Positions 16,866 to 23,180 of a stretch of DNA of 64,000 nucleotides are shown piece by piece. Below the pieces are notes generated by a model. It saw only the letters and a list, made by a program, of their open reading frames with translations, was not told the DNA's origin and searched no databases. This DNA is from Lewinellaceae bacterium (GTDB taxonomy: Bacteria; Bacteroidota; Bacteroidia; Chitinophagales; Saprospiraceae). Each line of letters begins with the position of its first letter. Within the stretch, counting starts at the first letter, position 1. Made by a program: the position numbers and the translations under genes. The stretch spans positions 185,388-249,387 of the forward strand of contig JACJYC010000009.1 of NCBI GenBank assembly GCA_020636325.1, given 5' to 3'.

Positions 16866-18017
16866 ATGCAAAAGGTCACCCTTTCCCAGGCGCGTGCTTT
16901 CGCCCTTTCCCGACAATTGCTTTCCGGAAATGACCTGCCTTCAGATCATTTGGGCGCCCATCAGGTCATCGAACGACTCGGATATGTTCAGATCGATACC
17001 ATCTCCGTGGTCGAAAGGGCGCATCATCATGTATTCTGGAGCCGTCTGCCGGGATACCGGCCCGACCACCTGCGCATACTCGAAGAACAGGAGCGCAGGG
17101 TGTTCGAATATTGGGCTCACGCCGCCTCCTACCTGCCCATGCGCGATTACCGGTACAGCCTCGTGAAAAAGAACCGGATCGCGGCCGGTGAAAAATTCTG
17201 GAGCTATGAGAAGGACCCCGAGTCGATGCAATTCATCCTCGACCGGATCCGGGCGGAAGGCCCGCTCATGTCCCGCGATTTCGAGAAGGACCAGGAACGG
17301 CAACCCCGCGAAATGTGGATGCAGCACCCCGTTAACCAGGCCCTCCGCGAGTTGTTCATGTCGGGGCGGTTGATGACGACCCATCGCCGCGGCTTTCAGA
17401 AGGTACTGGACCTGCCGGAGCGCATCCTGCCGGAAGAAACCGATCAGACACCCCCGACCGAGGAGGAGTACCTCGCCCACCTCATCGACCGTGACCTCGC
17501 CGCCCACGGATTGATGAAAGACCGCGAGATCGGCTACCTGCTCCGGATCGACCGAAAAAAACTCCGCAACCTGATCCGGCGCCAGGTCAAATCAGGGGAA
17601 CTGACTGAAATAACGGTTGAAACCCTGGAAAAGGATCCCTACTACGCCCGCACCGAATTACTGGAAAATTTCCTGACCCAAAACCGCCCGCAACCGGACC
17701 TGTTCCATATCCTGTCCCCTTTCGACAACCTCCTCATCCAGCGCAAGCGGACCGAAGAACTGTTCGGCTTCAATTATACCCTGGAATGCTACGTACCGGC
17801 CGGTAAGCGGATCAACGGCTATTTTTGCCTGCCGATGCTGTACGGCGACCGGTTCGTGGGCCAGATAGACCTGAAAGCAGACCGGAAAACGGGCAAACTG
17901 CTGGTGCGCAACCTGGTATGGGAACCGGGAGTGCGGCAAAAGGATATCCGGCGTCCTTTTCGGGAAAAACTCGCGGATTTCGCGGCGTTCAACGGATGCG
18001 GAGCAGTGGAAGGGTGA
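16866..18017 (+). CDS. ycaQ: Winged-helix DNA glycosylase of the YcaQ/AlkX (HTH_42) family
   Basis: The 383-residue protein matches the HTH_42 family: the catalytic QxD motif is present as VQIDTISVVERAHHHVFWSR, followed by YWAHAASYLPMRDY and a C-terminal LFGFNYTLECYVPAGKR segment. In Escherichia coli YcaQ this fold unhooks interstrand crosslinks and removes N7-alkyl purines, so a role in repair of alkylated or crosslinked DNA is expected. Length is normal. A possible promoter -7 box, TATCTTTA, lies at 16822-16829, about 37 bases before the ATG, in an A-rich stretch. The stop is followed at once by an AAAATGC-type tandem repeat. Confidence 0.85.
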   Translation: MQKVTLSQARAFALSRQLLSGNDLPSDHLGAHQVIERLGYVQIDTISVVERAHHHVFWSRLPGYRPDHLRILEEQERRVFEYWAHAASYLPMRDYRYSLVKKNRIAAGEKFWSYEKDPESMQFILDRIRAEGPLMSRDFEKDQERQPREMWMQHPVNQALRELFMSGRLMTTHRRGFQKVLDLPERILPEETDQTPPTEEEYLAHLIDRDLAAHGLMKDREIGYLLRIDRKKLRNLIRRQVKSGELTEITVETLEKDPYYARTELLENFLTQNRPQPDLFHILSPFDNLLIQRKRTEELFGFNYTLECYVPAGKRINGYFCLPMLYGDRFVGQIDLKADRKTGKLLVRNLVWEPGVRQKDIRRPFREKLADFAAFNGCGAVEG

Positions 18018-18060
18018 AATGCAAAATGTAAAAGGGTTAATGCAAAATGTAAAAGTTGAG
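18018..18060. repeat. AATGCAAAATGTAAAAG tandem repeat
   Basis: Two and a half copies of an AATGCAAAATGTAAAAG unit directly follow the YcaQ-like stop codon. Related sequence follows the RNA-repair kinase gene (25076-25111) and supplies the end of the gene at 25552. Confidence 0.65.
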
Positions 18061-18070
18061 GGCCGGGGTA

Positions 18071-18547
18071 TTAGTTGCCGGCTTTTTGCCTTTCCTGCAT
18101 AATGGCGGTTAGTTCGCGCTTGAATTCGGTCATCGGGTGATGCTGCATATAGATTTCGTACATGGCCAACCGGTCGGCGCGGGTGGATTCGGCATATTCC
18201 GGATATCGCCCGATCAGGTTCCGGAAAGCGATTGACCGGGCGCAGTCGATTTTTTTGAATATCAGCCCGCCGCGGATCGCCGCAAATTGTTCGTCCGGCA
18301 GATCGCAGATGGAATAGGGTTTTTCCAGATGATCGAGAAAAGCGATGGCGGCCTGCGCATCGAATTCGTCCCTCATCATGGCAAGCTGCAGATCTATTTT
18401 TGCTTTGCTCAACTGGTGATACAAGGTGTCATTTGCGATTTTCCGGATCAAATCCGGGTTCAGGGAACTTTGACCGGATAGTTGATGGCAGAAAACAACG
18501 GATAGCAAAAGCAGGAACGCAAACCGGTTTATTTTCGCAATTTTCAT
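18071..18547 (-). CDS. Small secreted protein of unknown function
   Basis: From the ATG at 18547 the product is 158 residues with a signal peptide (MKIAKINRFAFLLLLSVVF, cleavage near LSGQ). The mature part is helical and contains two cysteines (ICDLPDEQF and KKIDCARSI). No family is recognised. The frame is open up to 18616, but the added residues precede a perfect signal peptide and are unlikely to be translated. It is followed on the same strand by nothing closely linked; the upstream neighbour is a lipoprotein gene 77 bases away in the same direction. Confidence 0.7.
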   Translation of the reverse strand: MKIAKINRFAFLLLLSVVFCHQLSGQSSLNPDLIRKIANDTLYHQLSKAKIDLQLAMMRDEFDAQAAIAFLDHLEKPYSICDLPDEQFAAIRGGLIFKKIDCARSIAFRNLIGRYPEYAESTRADRLAMYEIYMQHHPMTEFKRELTAIMQERQKAGN

Positions 18548-18624
18548 GGTTGGTCTTATGGTTATATTAAGCGCTTGCAGCATGCCCGGAATAAGTAATT
18601 GCCTGGCATGCTGCATTCCAGCGT

Positions 18625-19287
18625 TTATTTATTATTATGTAACAATTGTTTTGCATTTTTTGCCCACTCCTGGGCTAATGGGAGAGACTTTGGATCATCA
18701 ATTACGGATTCTGCTAAAAAATCATAATAGTCATCCATGAACTGAACTTCCGGTGGGGTCAGATATTTTTTTATTCTGGAGTATGCAAAAATGACGACGC
18801 CCAATTCGGCTTTTGAATTTAATTTTTGCAATTTTTCAAGATAAAACCTTGTTACTTCGGCAGATTTCACCGAAATCGGAACCTTATTTACGTATTTATC
18901 AAGAAAAACAAAAACGATACTCTCCGTATTGGTTAGAGCGGCTTCAATTGGTAATTGCTTGTCTAATGTTCCTAGGGCTTCTTCAATCACTTTGTGCATT
19001 TGCAGCCAGTTTTCTTCCGGCTTGTGATAGGTGAACCTATTCATATATGATAATACCCGTCCAGTAAATACAGGGTCATAAAACTGCCCGTCCGAGATAG
19101 TCAACTGATACCTTAGGTCATCTGGATCCGTCCTGACAGACGTGGCAGAACCTGCCCCGGTTTTTGGTTCGCCGCCTTGAAGGAAAGAATTCTCTTTATT
19201 GTTCAGTTCTTCCATAGTCTGATTGGAAGCGCATGAACATAAAATAGTAATAAATATTATACCTGCCGTATGCTTTATATTTTTCAT
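18625..19287 (-). CDS. Lipoprotein of unknown function
   Basis: The 220-residue protein has a lipoprotein signal (MKNIKHTAGIIFITILCSC, lipobox ILCSC). The mature part is mainly helical and shows no motif I recognise. Base composition is clearly more AT-rich than in the flanking genes, and this continues through 19387-19870, which hints at a locally acquired segment. It lies in the same direction as the small secreted protein gene downstream and the Cys-rich peptide gene upstream, but the gaps make a single operon uncertain. Confidence 0.7.
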   Translation of the reverse strand: MKNIKHTAGIIFITILCSCASNQTMEELNNKENSFLQGGEPKTGAGSATSVRTDPDDLRYQLTISDGQFYDPVFTGRVLSYMNRFTYHKPEENWLQMHKVIEEALGTLDKQLPIEAALTNTESIVFVFLDKYVNKVPISVKSAEVTRFYLEKLQKLNSKAELGVVIFAYSRIKKYLTPPEVQFMDDYYDFLAESVIDDPKSLPLAQEWAKNAKQLLHNNK

Positions 19288-19386
19288 AGCGGATATTTTA
19301 TTTTAGAAACTAATAAAACGATCAGGCTTTTTTCAAAATGGAGTACCACGGATTAAGTGGTCATCAGGATTAAAAAAACGGAGATT

Positions 19387-19695
19387 TTAACTGCAAGGCA
19401 CACAATCGCATCCTAAAGCGATTGCATTCAATCCAACCCATCCGGGTTGTGTTTCGTGGGTATTAATTTGTAAAAATGGGATACCGCCAACCATTCCCAT
19501 ATAATGGATGGAGATAAATTCGTCAATAATACAATCACAGTTATCACTGTAATTGATATACCAGCTAATACAATTGGAGGCACATTGTCCACGGCATTCC
19601 AAAGGATAATTACCGTTGTTATTAGCTTTAACGGCAAAAGGCAAGCAAAGAAATGATACGGCAATAAAGCGCCAGATTAAAGCGGGTTTTTTCAT
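19387..19695 (-). CDS. Small secreted cysteine-rich peptide
   Basis: The 102-residue precursor has a signal peptide (ending LPFAVKANN). The roughly 77-residue mature peptide has eight cysteines in the pattern C-x3-C-x3-C, then C-x-C, then C-x-C-x2-C at the end (GCDCVPCS). An even number of cysteines in an exported small protein suggests a disulfide-stapled peptide, for example a bacteriocin-like or signalling peptide, though no immunity or processing gene is adjacent. The start ATG is supported by a good promoter 40 bases upstream. Confidence 0.7.
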   Translation of the reverse strand: MKKPALIWRFIAVSFLCLPFAVKANNNGNYPLECRGQCASNCISWYINYSDNCDCIIDEFISIHYMGMVGGIPFLQINTHETQPGWVGLNAIALGCDCVPCS

Positions 19696-19734
19696 AACTG
19701 TTAGAGTTTTATTGGTTGAATTATATGAACATCA

Positions 19735-19766
19735 CAAATGTATTTTTTTTAAAAAAAGCAATCAAG
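19735..19766 (-). promoter_or_regulatory. Bacteroidota-type promoter of the Cys-rich peptide gene
   Basis: On the minus strand a perfect -7 box TACATTTG (19742 to 19735) lies 20 bases downstream of a -33 TTG (19765 to 19763). The spacing fits the Bacteroidota consensus TTTG-N19-21-TAnnTTTG, and the implied leader is about 33 bases. Confidence 0.65.
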
Positions 19767-19887
19767 CATTTTTTTGACTTTAACTTAAAAATTTTAAAAA
19801 ATCTTTAATTTGTAATCATAAATAATGACATTTTAAAGATATTAAAAAATATATATCGTATTTTTCCTGTTCAACCGACTTTTCTAC

Positions 19888-19975
19888 CTCACCCTCTCTC
19901 ACCCTCTCACCCTCTCACCCTCTCTCACCCTCTCACCCTCTCACCCTCTCTCCCTCACCCTCTCCCATACCCCTC
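19888..19975. repeat. CCCTCTCA octanucleotide-type tandem repeat overlapping a gene end
   Basis: About ten imperfect copies of ACCCTCTC/TCACCCTC are present. The WYL regulator gene ends inside this repeat: its last codons (GEGYGRG) and its stop are repeat sequence. Confidence 0.75.
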
Positions 19976-20971
19976 TCCCGCCCGCCGCAGCCGCTCCCCG
20001 ATCCGCTTCACCAGTATTCTGGGCCCCAGTACACGCAGATTTTCACCGAAACCAAGGATCTCGCGCTCCAGTTCAAAGTTCAGGACGACCTCAATGGTGA
20101 AGACCATGCGATCCGGTCCGGAATCCAGGATTTCCTGGCTGGGATGCATCGGTTTGGTGCGGATATAGGGGGCGTGTTGCGCATTGATCTCAAGGGTGAC
20201 CTTTACCGGGCGCTGCCCCTGGGATTTGGTTACGCCGATCACGTCCTTGTAATAATGGTGGATATCCGGCACCGGGCTTTCCCTGTACGGCTCGCCGGGC
20301 AGCGTACTGAGGCCTTCGATCCGGTCGAGCGCAAAATTGACCAGGCCGGATTCCTTTTTGCGTTCGCCCAGCACGAACCAGCGGTTGCGGTATTCCTTCA
20401 GCAGGTAGGGGTAAAAAATCACGTCGGCAGGCTGCCGCGCCTTGAATGACTGATAGGTGACCAGCAAGGTTTGCCGGTTCAGAATGGCCTCGTGGATGGG
20501 TTGGATGTATTCCAATCCTTTCAGCAACTCGTTTTTCTCCAGGTCGATAAAGGATTGGCCGTTGTGTTTCCGGCGGTAGATGTTGTCTTCGAGGCGGGCG
20601 GTCATCTCCGCCAGTTCGCGAAAATGACCGAAACCGCTGAACTGCCGCAGGAAGATCAGCACCTCGTTGAGCTTGTTCAGGTCGTGCCCTGAGATCGGGC
20701 TGTTGGTAATGCTGTATTGCTTGTCGGCGTAGCTGTAAAACTTGCGGTCGGTGACGACAATCGGGGCATTGTAGCCGAGCTTATCGCTGCGCATATTCTG
20801 GATATCCAGTTGTATGGTGCGTTTGCCGACACCGTCCCGTATGCCTTCGTATTCGTACAGGGCATCGGATACGGCCTCTATCAGGTCTTCCAGGGTCCAT
20901 TTCCGGTAATGGTTCTGAAGGCATTGATCGATCACCTTATAACGGAGCAGAGCGAGTTTGTTGACGGACAT
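19955..20971 (-). CDS. WYL-domain transcriptional regulator of the RNA-repair operon
   Basis: The 338-residue protein has an N-terminal DNA-binding region (residues 1-80, MSVNKLALLRYKVIDQCL then KRTIQLDIQNMRSDKLGYNAPI, a winged helix) and a WYL domain (about 150-230). The WYL core is visible as LLVTYQSFKARQPADVIFYPYLLKEYRNRWFVLGERK, split here for length, with the FVLG strand. A C-terminal WCX-like domain follows. WYL proteins sense nucleic-acid ligands and regulate defence and repair genes. The gene is divergent from the repair operon, and shared palindromes in the intergenic region support autoregulation. The start at 20971 is favoured by a promoter with a 26-base leader; the frame is open to 21097. 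Confidence 0.85.
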   Translation of the reverse strand: MSVNKLALLRYKVIDQCLQNHYRKWTLEDLIEAVSDALYEYEGIRDGVGKRTIQLDIQNMRSDKLGYNAPIVVTDRKFYSYADKQYSITNSPISGHDLNKLNEVLIFLRQFSGFGHFRELAEMTARLEDNIYRRKHNGQSFIDLEKNELLKGLEYIQPIHEAILNRQTLLVTYQSFKARQPADVIFYPYLLKEYRNRWFVLGERKKESGLVNFALDRIEGLSTLPGEPYRESPVPDIHHYYKDVIGVTKSQGQRPVKVTLEINAQHAPYIRTKPMHPSQEILDSGPDRMVFTIEVVLNFELEREILGFGENLRVLGPRILVKRIGERLRRAGEGYGRG

Positions 20972-21002
20972 GATGCGGGTTTTGCGAATAAGCAACAATA
21001 TA

Positions 21003-21038
21003 CGCAAATATATTGCGCAGTTAAAATGTCCAACTGCG
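21003..21038. promoter_or_regulatory. Probable operator at the WYL regulator promoter
   Basis: Two overlapping palindromes are present: CGCAA-ATATA-TTGCG (21003-21017) and CGCAGTT-N9-AACTGCG (21016-21038). Together they contain three copies of a half-site related to TTGCGCAGT. They cover the -7 and -33 boxes of the regulator gene. Confidence 0.65.
21005..21033 (-). promoter_or_regulatory. Promoter of the WYL regulator gene
   Basis: On the minus strand a perfect -7 box TATATTTG (21012 to 21005) is preceded after 18 bases by TTG (21033 to 21031). It lies 34 bases from the ATG at 20971. Confidence 0.65.
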
Positions 21039-21224
21039 GGAACCAAATAATTTGATTTGGGATTTATACAGCGATCAGGAAAATCAACCGTATACATTTT
21101 GCAATACCAATAAAGATTTATTTCATTGAAATGCAGTGAATTAAAGTGAATTCGTTGTGCCTTTTACGAGGTATTTACCAACCGGGCCTGATCTGTTTTT
21201 TTGAAAATTTTGAAAAATAATTTC

Positions 21225-21249
21225 TACTGCGCAAATTGGTTGCGTAGTA
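21225..21249. promoter_or_regulatory. Probable operator at the RNA-repair operon promoter
   Basis: TACTGCGCAA-ATTGG-TTGCGTAGTA has 10-bp arms with a single mismatch. Its core, CGCAA-N5-TTGCG, is identical in arms and spacing to the palindrome at 21003-21017. It overlaps the putative -33 element of the plus-strand promoter. Confidence 0.7.
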
Positions 21250-21264
21250 CGATGCGCATCTTTG
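21236..21264 (+). promoter_or_regulatory. Probable promoter of the tRNA-like RNA and RNA-repair operon
   Basis: TTG (21236-21238) is followed after 18 bases by CATCTTTG (21257-21264), one base off the TAnnTTTG consensus in its conserved positions. Transcription would start near 21271, so the transcript would read through MITE copy B into the structured RNA. Confidence 0.5.
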
Positions 21265-21300
21265 TTTTGTCAAAAGAGACGATCAATCACACCGGAGAAC

Positions 21301-21403
21301 GAGACTGTTCAAAATTGTGTTTTCGCGCAAAGACGCAAAACTTTAATTTTCATCACGCTGCGCGTGCTAAAAATTCTGTTGACACAAAATGCTGAACGGT
21401 CCC
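21301..21403 (+). mobile_element. MITE copy B (103 bp) in the leader of the RNA-repair operon
   Basis: Ends are GAGACTGTTCA and TGAACGGTCCC, and the flanking direct repeat is CGGAGAAC (21293-21300 and 21404-21411). It is related to copies A and C but shorter and more diverged inside. It sits between the promoter and the structured RNA and must be part of the transcript if the predicted promoter is right. Confidence 0.8.
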
Positions 21404-21563
21404 CGGAGAACATCCGGAATAAATATCACGGCCGCTTTCCGGGAGCCAGGCAAACCTCCCGGCAAGCGAACCTGGCGAGGGTTTCCCGAAAGCCCCGCAG
21501 TATTGCCCCGGTAGGGATGCAATATGCTGTCCTTGTTTGGCGAAAGCCGATCACTGCCGTCAC

Positions 21564-21629
21564 ACCGTGAATGGAGGTTCGATTCCTCCTCCCGGCCAAC
21601 CGGGATAGTTCAACTGGCAGAACAACGGT
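21564..21629 (+). ncRNA. Permuted tRNA-like domain A (acceptor capped by CCAA)
   Basis: In order: anticodon-stem 3' strand ACCGT (21564-21568), variable GAAT, T-arm GGAGG-TTCGATT-CCTCC (21573-21589), acceptor TCCCGG-CCAA-CCGGGA (21590-21605), TA as U8-A9, D-arm GTTC-AACTGGCA-GAAC (21608-21623), A26, anticodon-stem 5' strand ACGGT (21625-21629). All stems are perfect and the D-loop keeps A14, R15, G18, G19 and A21. The CCAA cap contains CCA in the right place. There is no anticodon loop: the anticodon stem is open to the neighbouring sequence. Confidence 0.82.
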
Positions 21630-21697
21630 TCCATGAGTCGCGGGTTCGATTCCCGCACCCTTTTCGAGGGGTTAGCTCAGTTGGTTAGAGCAATGGA
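21630..21697 (+). ncRNA. Permuted tRNA-like domain B (acceptor capped by TTCG)
   Basis: In order: anticodon-stem 3' strand TCCAT (21630-21634), variable GAGTC, T-arm GCGGG-TTCGATT-CCCGC (21640-21656), acceptor ACCCTT-TTCG-AGGGGT (21657-21672, one G-U pair, UUCG tetraloop), TA as U8-A9, D-arm GCTC-AGTTGGTTA-GAGC (21675-21691), A26, anticodon-stem 5' strand ATGGA (21693-21697). It abuts domain A with no base between them. ATGGA could instead pair with TCCAT at 21705-21709 across the 7-base loop CATTTAA, which would look like an ordinary anticodon arm. Confidence 0.82.
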
Positions 21698-21741
21698 CAT
21701 TTAATCCATGATGGAAGCGGGCAACTTCCCTAAAAATGCCC

Positions 21742-21986
21742 ACCCTTGAAAACAGGTCCCGTTGTCCCGGGAAGATTCCGCCGGTCCGCCCTCCCTTCTT
21801 CGGAATGGAGGAAGACATTCACCGAAGGTGCGGCGGATGACCCACTCGGGACGAAGCCTAGTAAAACGGTGAACTTCAGTTCTGACTTCCCCCGAACTTC
21901 AGTTCGGAGCCCCCGTTTTCCGCTCCAACCCGATAGACAACGGCGCCTGTTTTCTACCAACTAAATTGTAAAACCTCTGTAATTTG
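21742..21986 (+). other. Leader segment between the structured RNA and the SPFH gene
   Basis: No gene is seen. Further stems include TCCGCC / GGCGGA (21778-21783 with 21833-21838), GAAC-TTCA-GTTC (21871-21882) and CCGAAC-TTCA-GTTCGG (21892-21907). The two TTCA-capped hairpins are near copies of one another. No clear Shine-Dalgarno precedes the start codon, as is usual in Bacteroidota. Confidence 0.5.
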
Positions 21987-23090
21987 ATGACCATGAAAAG
22001 GTTAGTTTTGAATCCCTGGCAGGTCGCACTGGTCATGAAGAACGGCGCCCTGCAACGCATCCTGACCAGCGGCCCGCACTGGACCTGGTTTGGCGAGCAG
22101 ACCCTGATCTGCGATATGACTAAACCCTTCGTAACGCCTGTTGATCTCAGCATTCTGCTGGAGAACCGCCAACTGGCTTCCATGCTGGATGTGATCGATG
22201 TGCCCGAACACGAGATCGTCCTCCAGTTCGAAAAAGGCGTTTTCCGCGGTGTGCTGCCCCCGGGCCAGTACGCCTATTGGAAGGGGCCGATCCGGCGGGA
22301 GTTCATCCGGGCCGACCGATCCAAGATCTGGATAACCGAACCGGTCGACCTGACGATCCTGGAGCGAATGGAAATGGGGCCTTTCGTGCGGTCTTTCATT
22401 GTGGAGCCATACGAAAAAGGGCTTTTGTTCATCAACCGGCAACTGGACCGCGTGCTGGAACCAGGCACCTACCATTTCTGGAGAAACGGCGAACCGGTCC
22501 AGGTGGTCAAGTCGGATATGCGTCAGCTCCAGTTGGAAGTGTCCGGCCAGGAATTGCTGACCCGCGACAAGGCGGCCCTGCGGATCAACTTTCACGCTCA
22601 GTATAAAATGCTGGACTTCGTAAAAGCCTATACCGAGGCCCGCGATTACGATAAGCAGTTGTATCTTGCCCTGCAATTGGCCTTGCGGGAGTTTGTCGGC
22701 GAACTGACCCTGGACGAATTGCTGGAGCGCAAGGGATCCGTCGGCGCCAAGGTACTGGAAGTCGTCCGGCCCGCCGCTGAAAAGCTGGGGGTGGAAGTCG
22801 TATCCTGCGGTATCCGGGACATCATCCTGCCGGGCGAGGTCAAGGACATCATGAACCAGGTATTGGTGGCCGAGAAAAAAGCCCAGGCCAATATCATCAC
22901 CCGGCGCGAGGAAACCGCCTCTACCCGGAGCTTGTTGAACACGGCCAGGCTGATGGAAGAAAACGCCATGCTCTTCAAATTGAAAGAGATGGAATACGTG
23001 GAAAAGATCGCCGAAAAGATCAGCAACATCTCGGTAGCCGGCAGCGGCGACCTGGTCGGACAGCTGAAGCAGATTTTTGTACCGCATTAA
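21987..23090 (+). CDS. SPFH/band-7 (slipin-like) protein of the RNA-repair operon
   Basis: The 367-residue protein has an N-terminal module with a repeated phrase (HEIVLQFEKGVFRGVLPPGQY and YEKGLLFINRQLDRVLEPGTY), then the SPFH/band-7 domain (about residues 190-300, ending VVSCGIRDIILPGEVKDIM) and a C-terminal coiled coil (AEKKAQANIITRREETASTRS onward). There is no N-terminal transmembrane segment, unlike typical stomatins, so it may be a soluble oligomeric scaffold. It is first in an operon with an RNA ligase and an RNA kinase-phosphatase and follows a tRNA-like RNA, so a role as scaffold for RNA repair, perhaps binding that RNA, is a reasonable inference. ATG at 21987 or 21993 is possible. 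Confidence 0.85.
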   Translation: MTMKRLVLNPWQVALVMKNGALQRILTSGPHWTWFGEQTLICDMTKPFVTPVDLSILLENRQLASMLDVIDVPEHEIVLQFEKGVFRGVLPPGQYAYWKGPIRREFIRADRSKIWITEPVDLTILERMEMGPFVRSFIVEPYEKGLLFINRQLDRVLEPGTYHFWRNGEPVQVVKSDMRQLQLEVSGQELLTRDKAALRINFHAQYKMLDFVKAYTEARDYDKQLYLALQLALREFVGELTLDELLERKGSVGAKVLEVVRPAAEKLGVEVVSCGIRDIILPGEVKDIMNQVLVAEKKAQANIITRREETASTRSLLNTARLMEENAMLFKLKEMEYVEKIAEKISNISVAGSGDLVGQLKQIFVPH

Positions 23091-23095
23091 TCCTG

Positions 23096-23176
23096 AGGAG
23101 CTGAGGAATTGAAGAACCGGGGAATCGATTCTTCCATTCTTCGGTTCCTCGATTCCTCGATTCCTCGATTCCTCAG
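23096..23176. repeat. GAGGAATT/TCGATTCC repeats forming a long hairpin inside the RNA-repair operon
   Basis: Short tandem repeat units are present in both orientations: CTGAGGAAT (23101-23109) pairs with ATTCCTCAG (23168-23176), GAACCG (23114-23119) with CGGTTC (23142-23147), and GGAATCGA (23121-23128) can pair with either of two TCGATTCC copies (23149-23156 and 23157-23164). The hairpin fills the gap between the SPFH and ligase genes and ends five bases before the ligase ATG, so it could affect ligase expression. Confidence 0.65.
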
Positions 23177-23180
23177 AAAC

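Larger units (their letters stand above)
21439..21741 (+). ncRNA. Structured leader RNA with two tandem permuted tRNA-like domains
   Basis: This stretch holds no credible reading frame but is dense in perfect stems. The 5' part has CCGGGAG / CTCCCGG (21439-21445 with 21456-21462), GCCAGG / CCTGGC (21445-21450 with 21471-21476, mutually exclusive with the first), TATTGC-CCC-GGTA-GGG-AT-GCAATA (21501-21524) and TTGGC-GAAA-GCCGA (21537-21550, a GNRA-capped hairpin). Two tRNA-like cloverleaves follow (21564-21629 and 21630-21697; separate entries). The 3' part has TCCAT (21705-21709), able to replace 21630-21634 as partner of ATGGA (21693-21697), and the stem-loop GGAAG-CGGGCAA-CTTCC (21713-21729). 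CTCCCGG at 21589-21595 could also pair with CCGGGAG at 21439, so the 5' part may compete with the first acceptor stem. It precedes the SPFH gene by about 245 bases and is on the same strand, so it is either a processed RNA or a 5' leader. Confidence 0.8.

Noticed and set aside
21379..21384. TTGACA inside MITE copy B as a -35 promoter box
   Set aside because: No TATAAT-like or TAnnTTTG box follows at a suitable distance, and Bacteroidota promoters use a different consensus.
21600..21730. Two ordinary tRNA genes (D-arm and T-arm sequences are obvious here)
   Set aside because: Read linearly, acceptor stems do not pair, the segment 21600-21656 lacks seven bases in the anticodon region, and 21667-21730 lacks a TTCRA T-loop. 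The permuted reading satisfies every stem instead.
21439..21741. Bacterial Y RNA (YrlA-type)
   Set aside because: No TROVE/Ro gene is in the window, and the two tandem permuted cloverleaves next to an SPFH gene fit the Band-7-linked tRNA-like RNA better.
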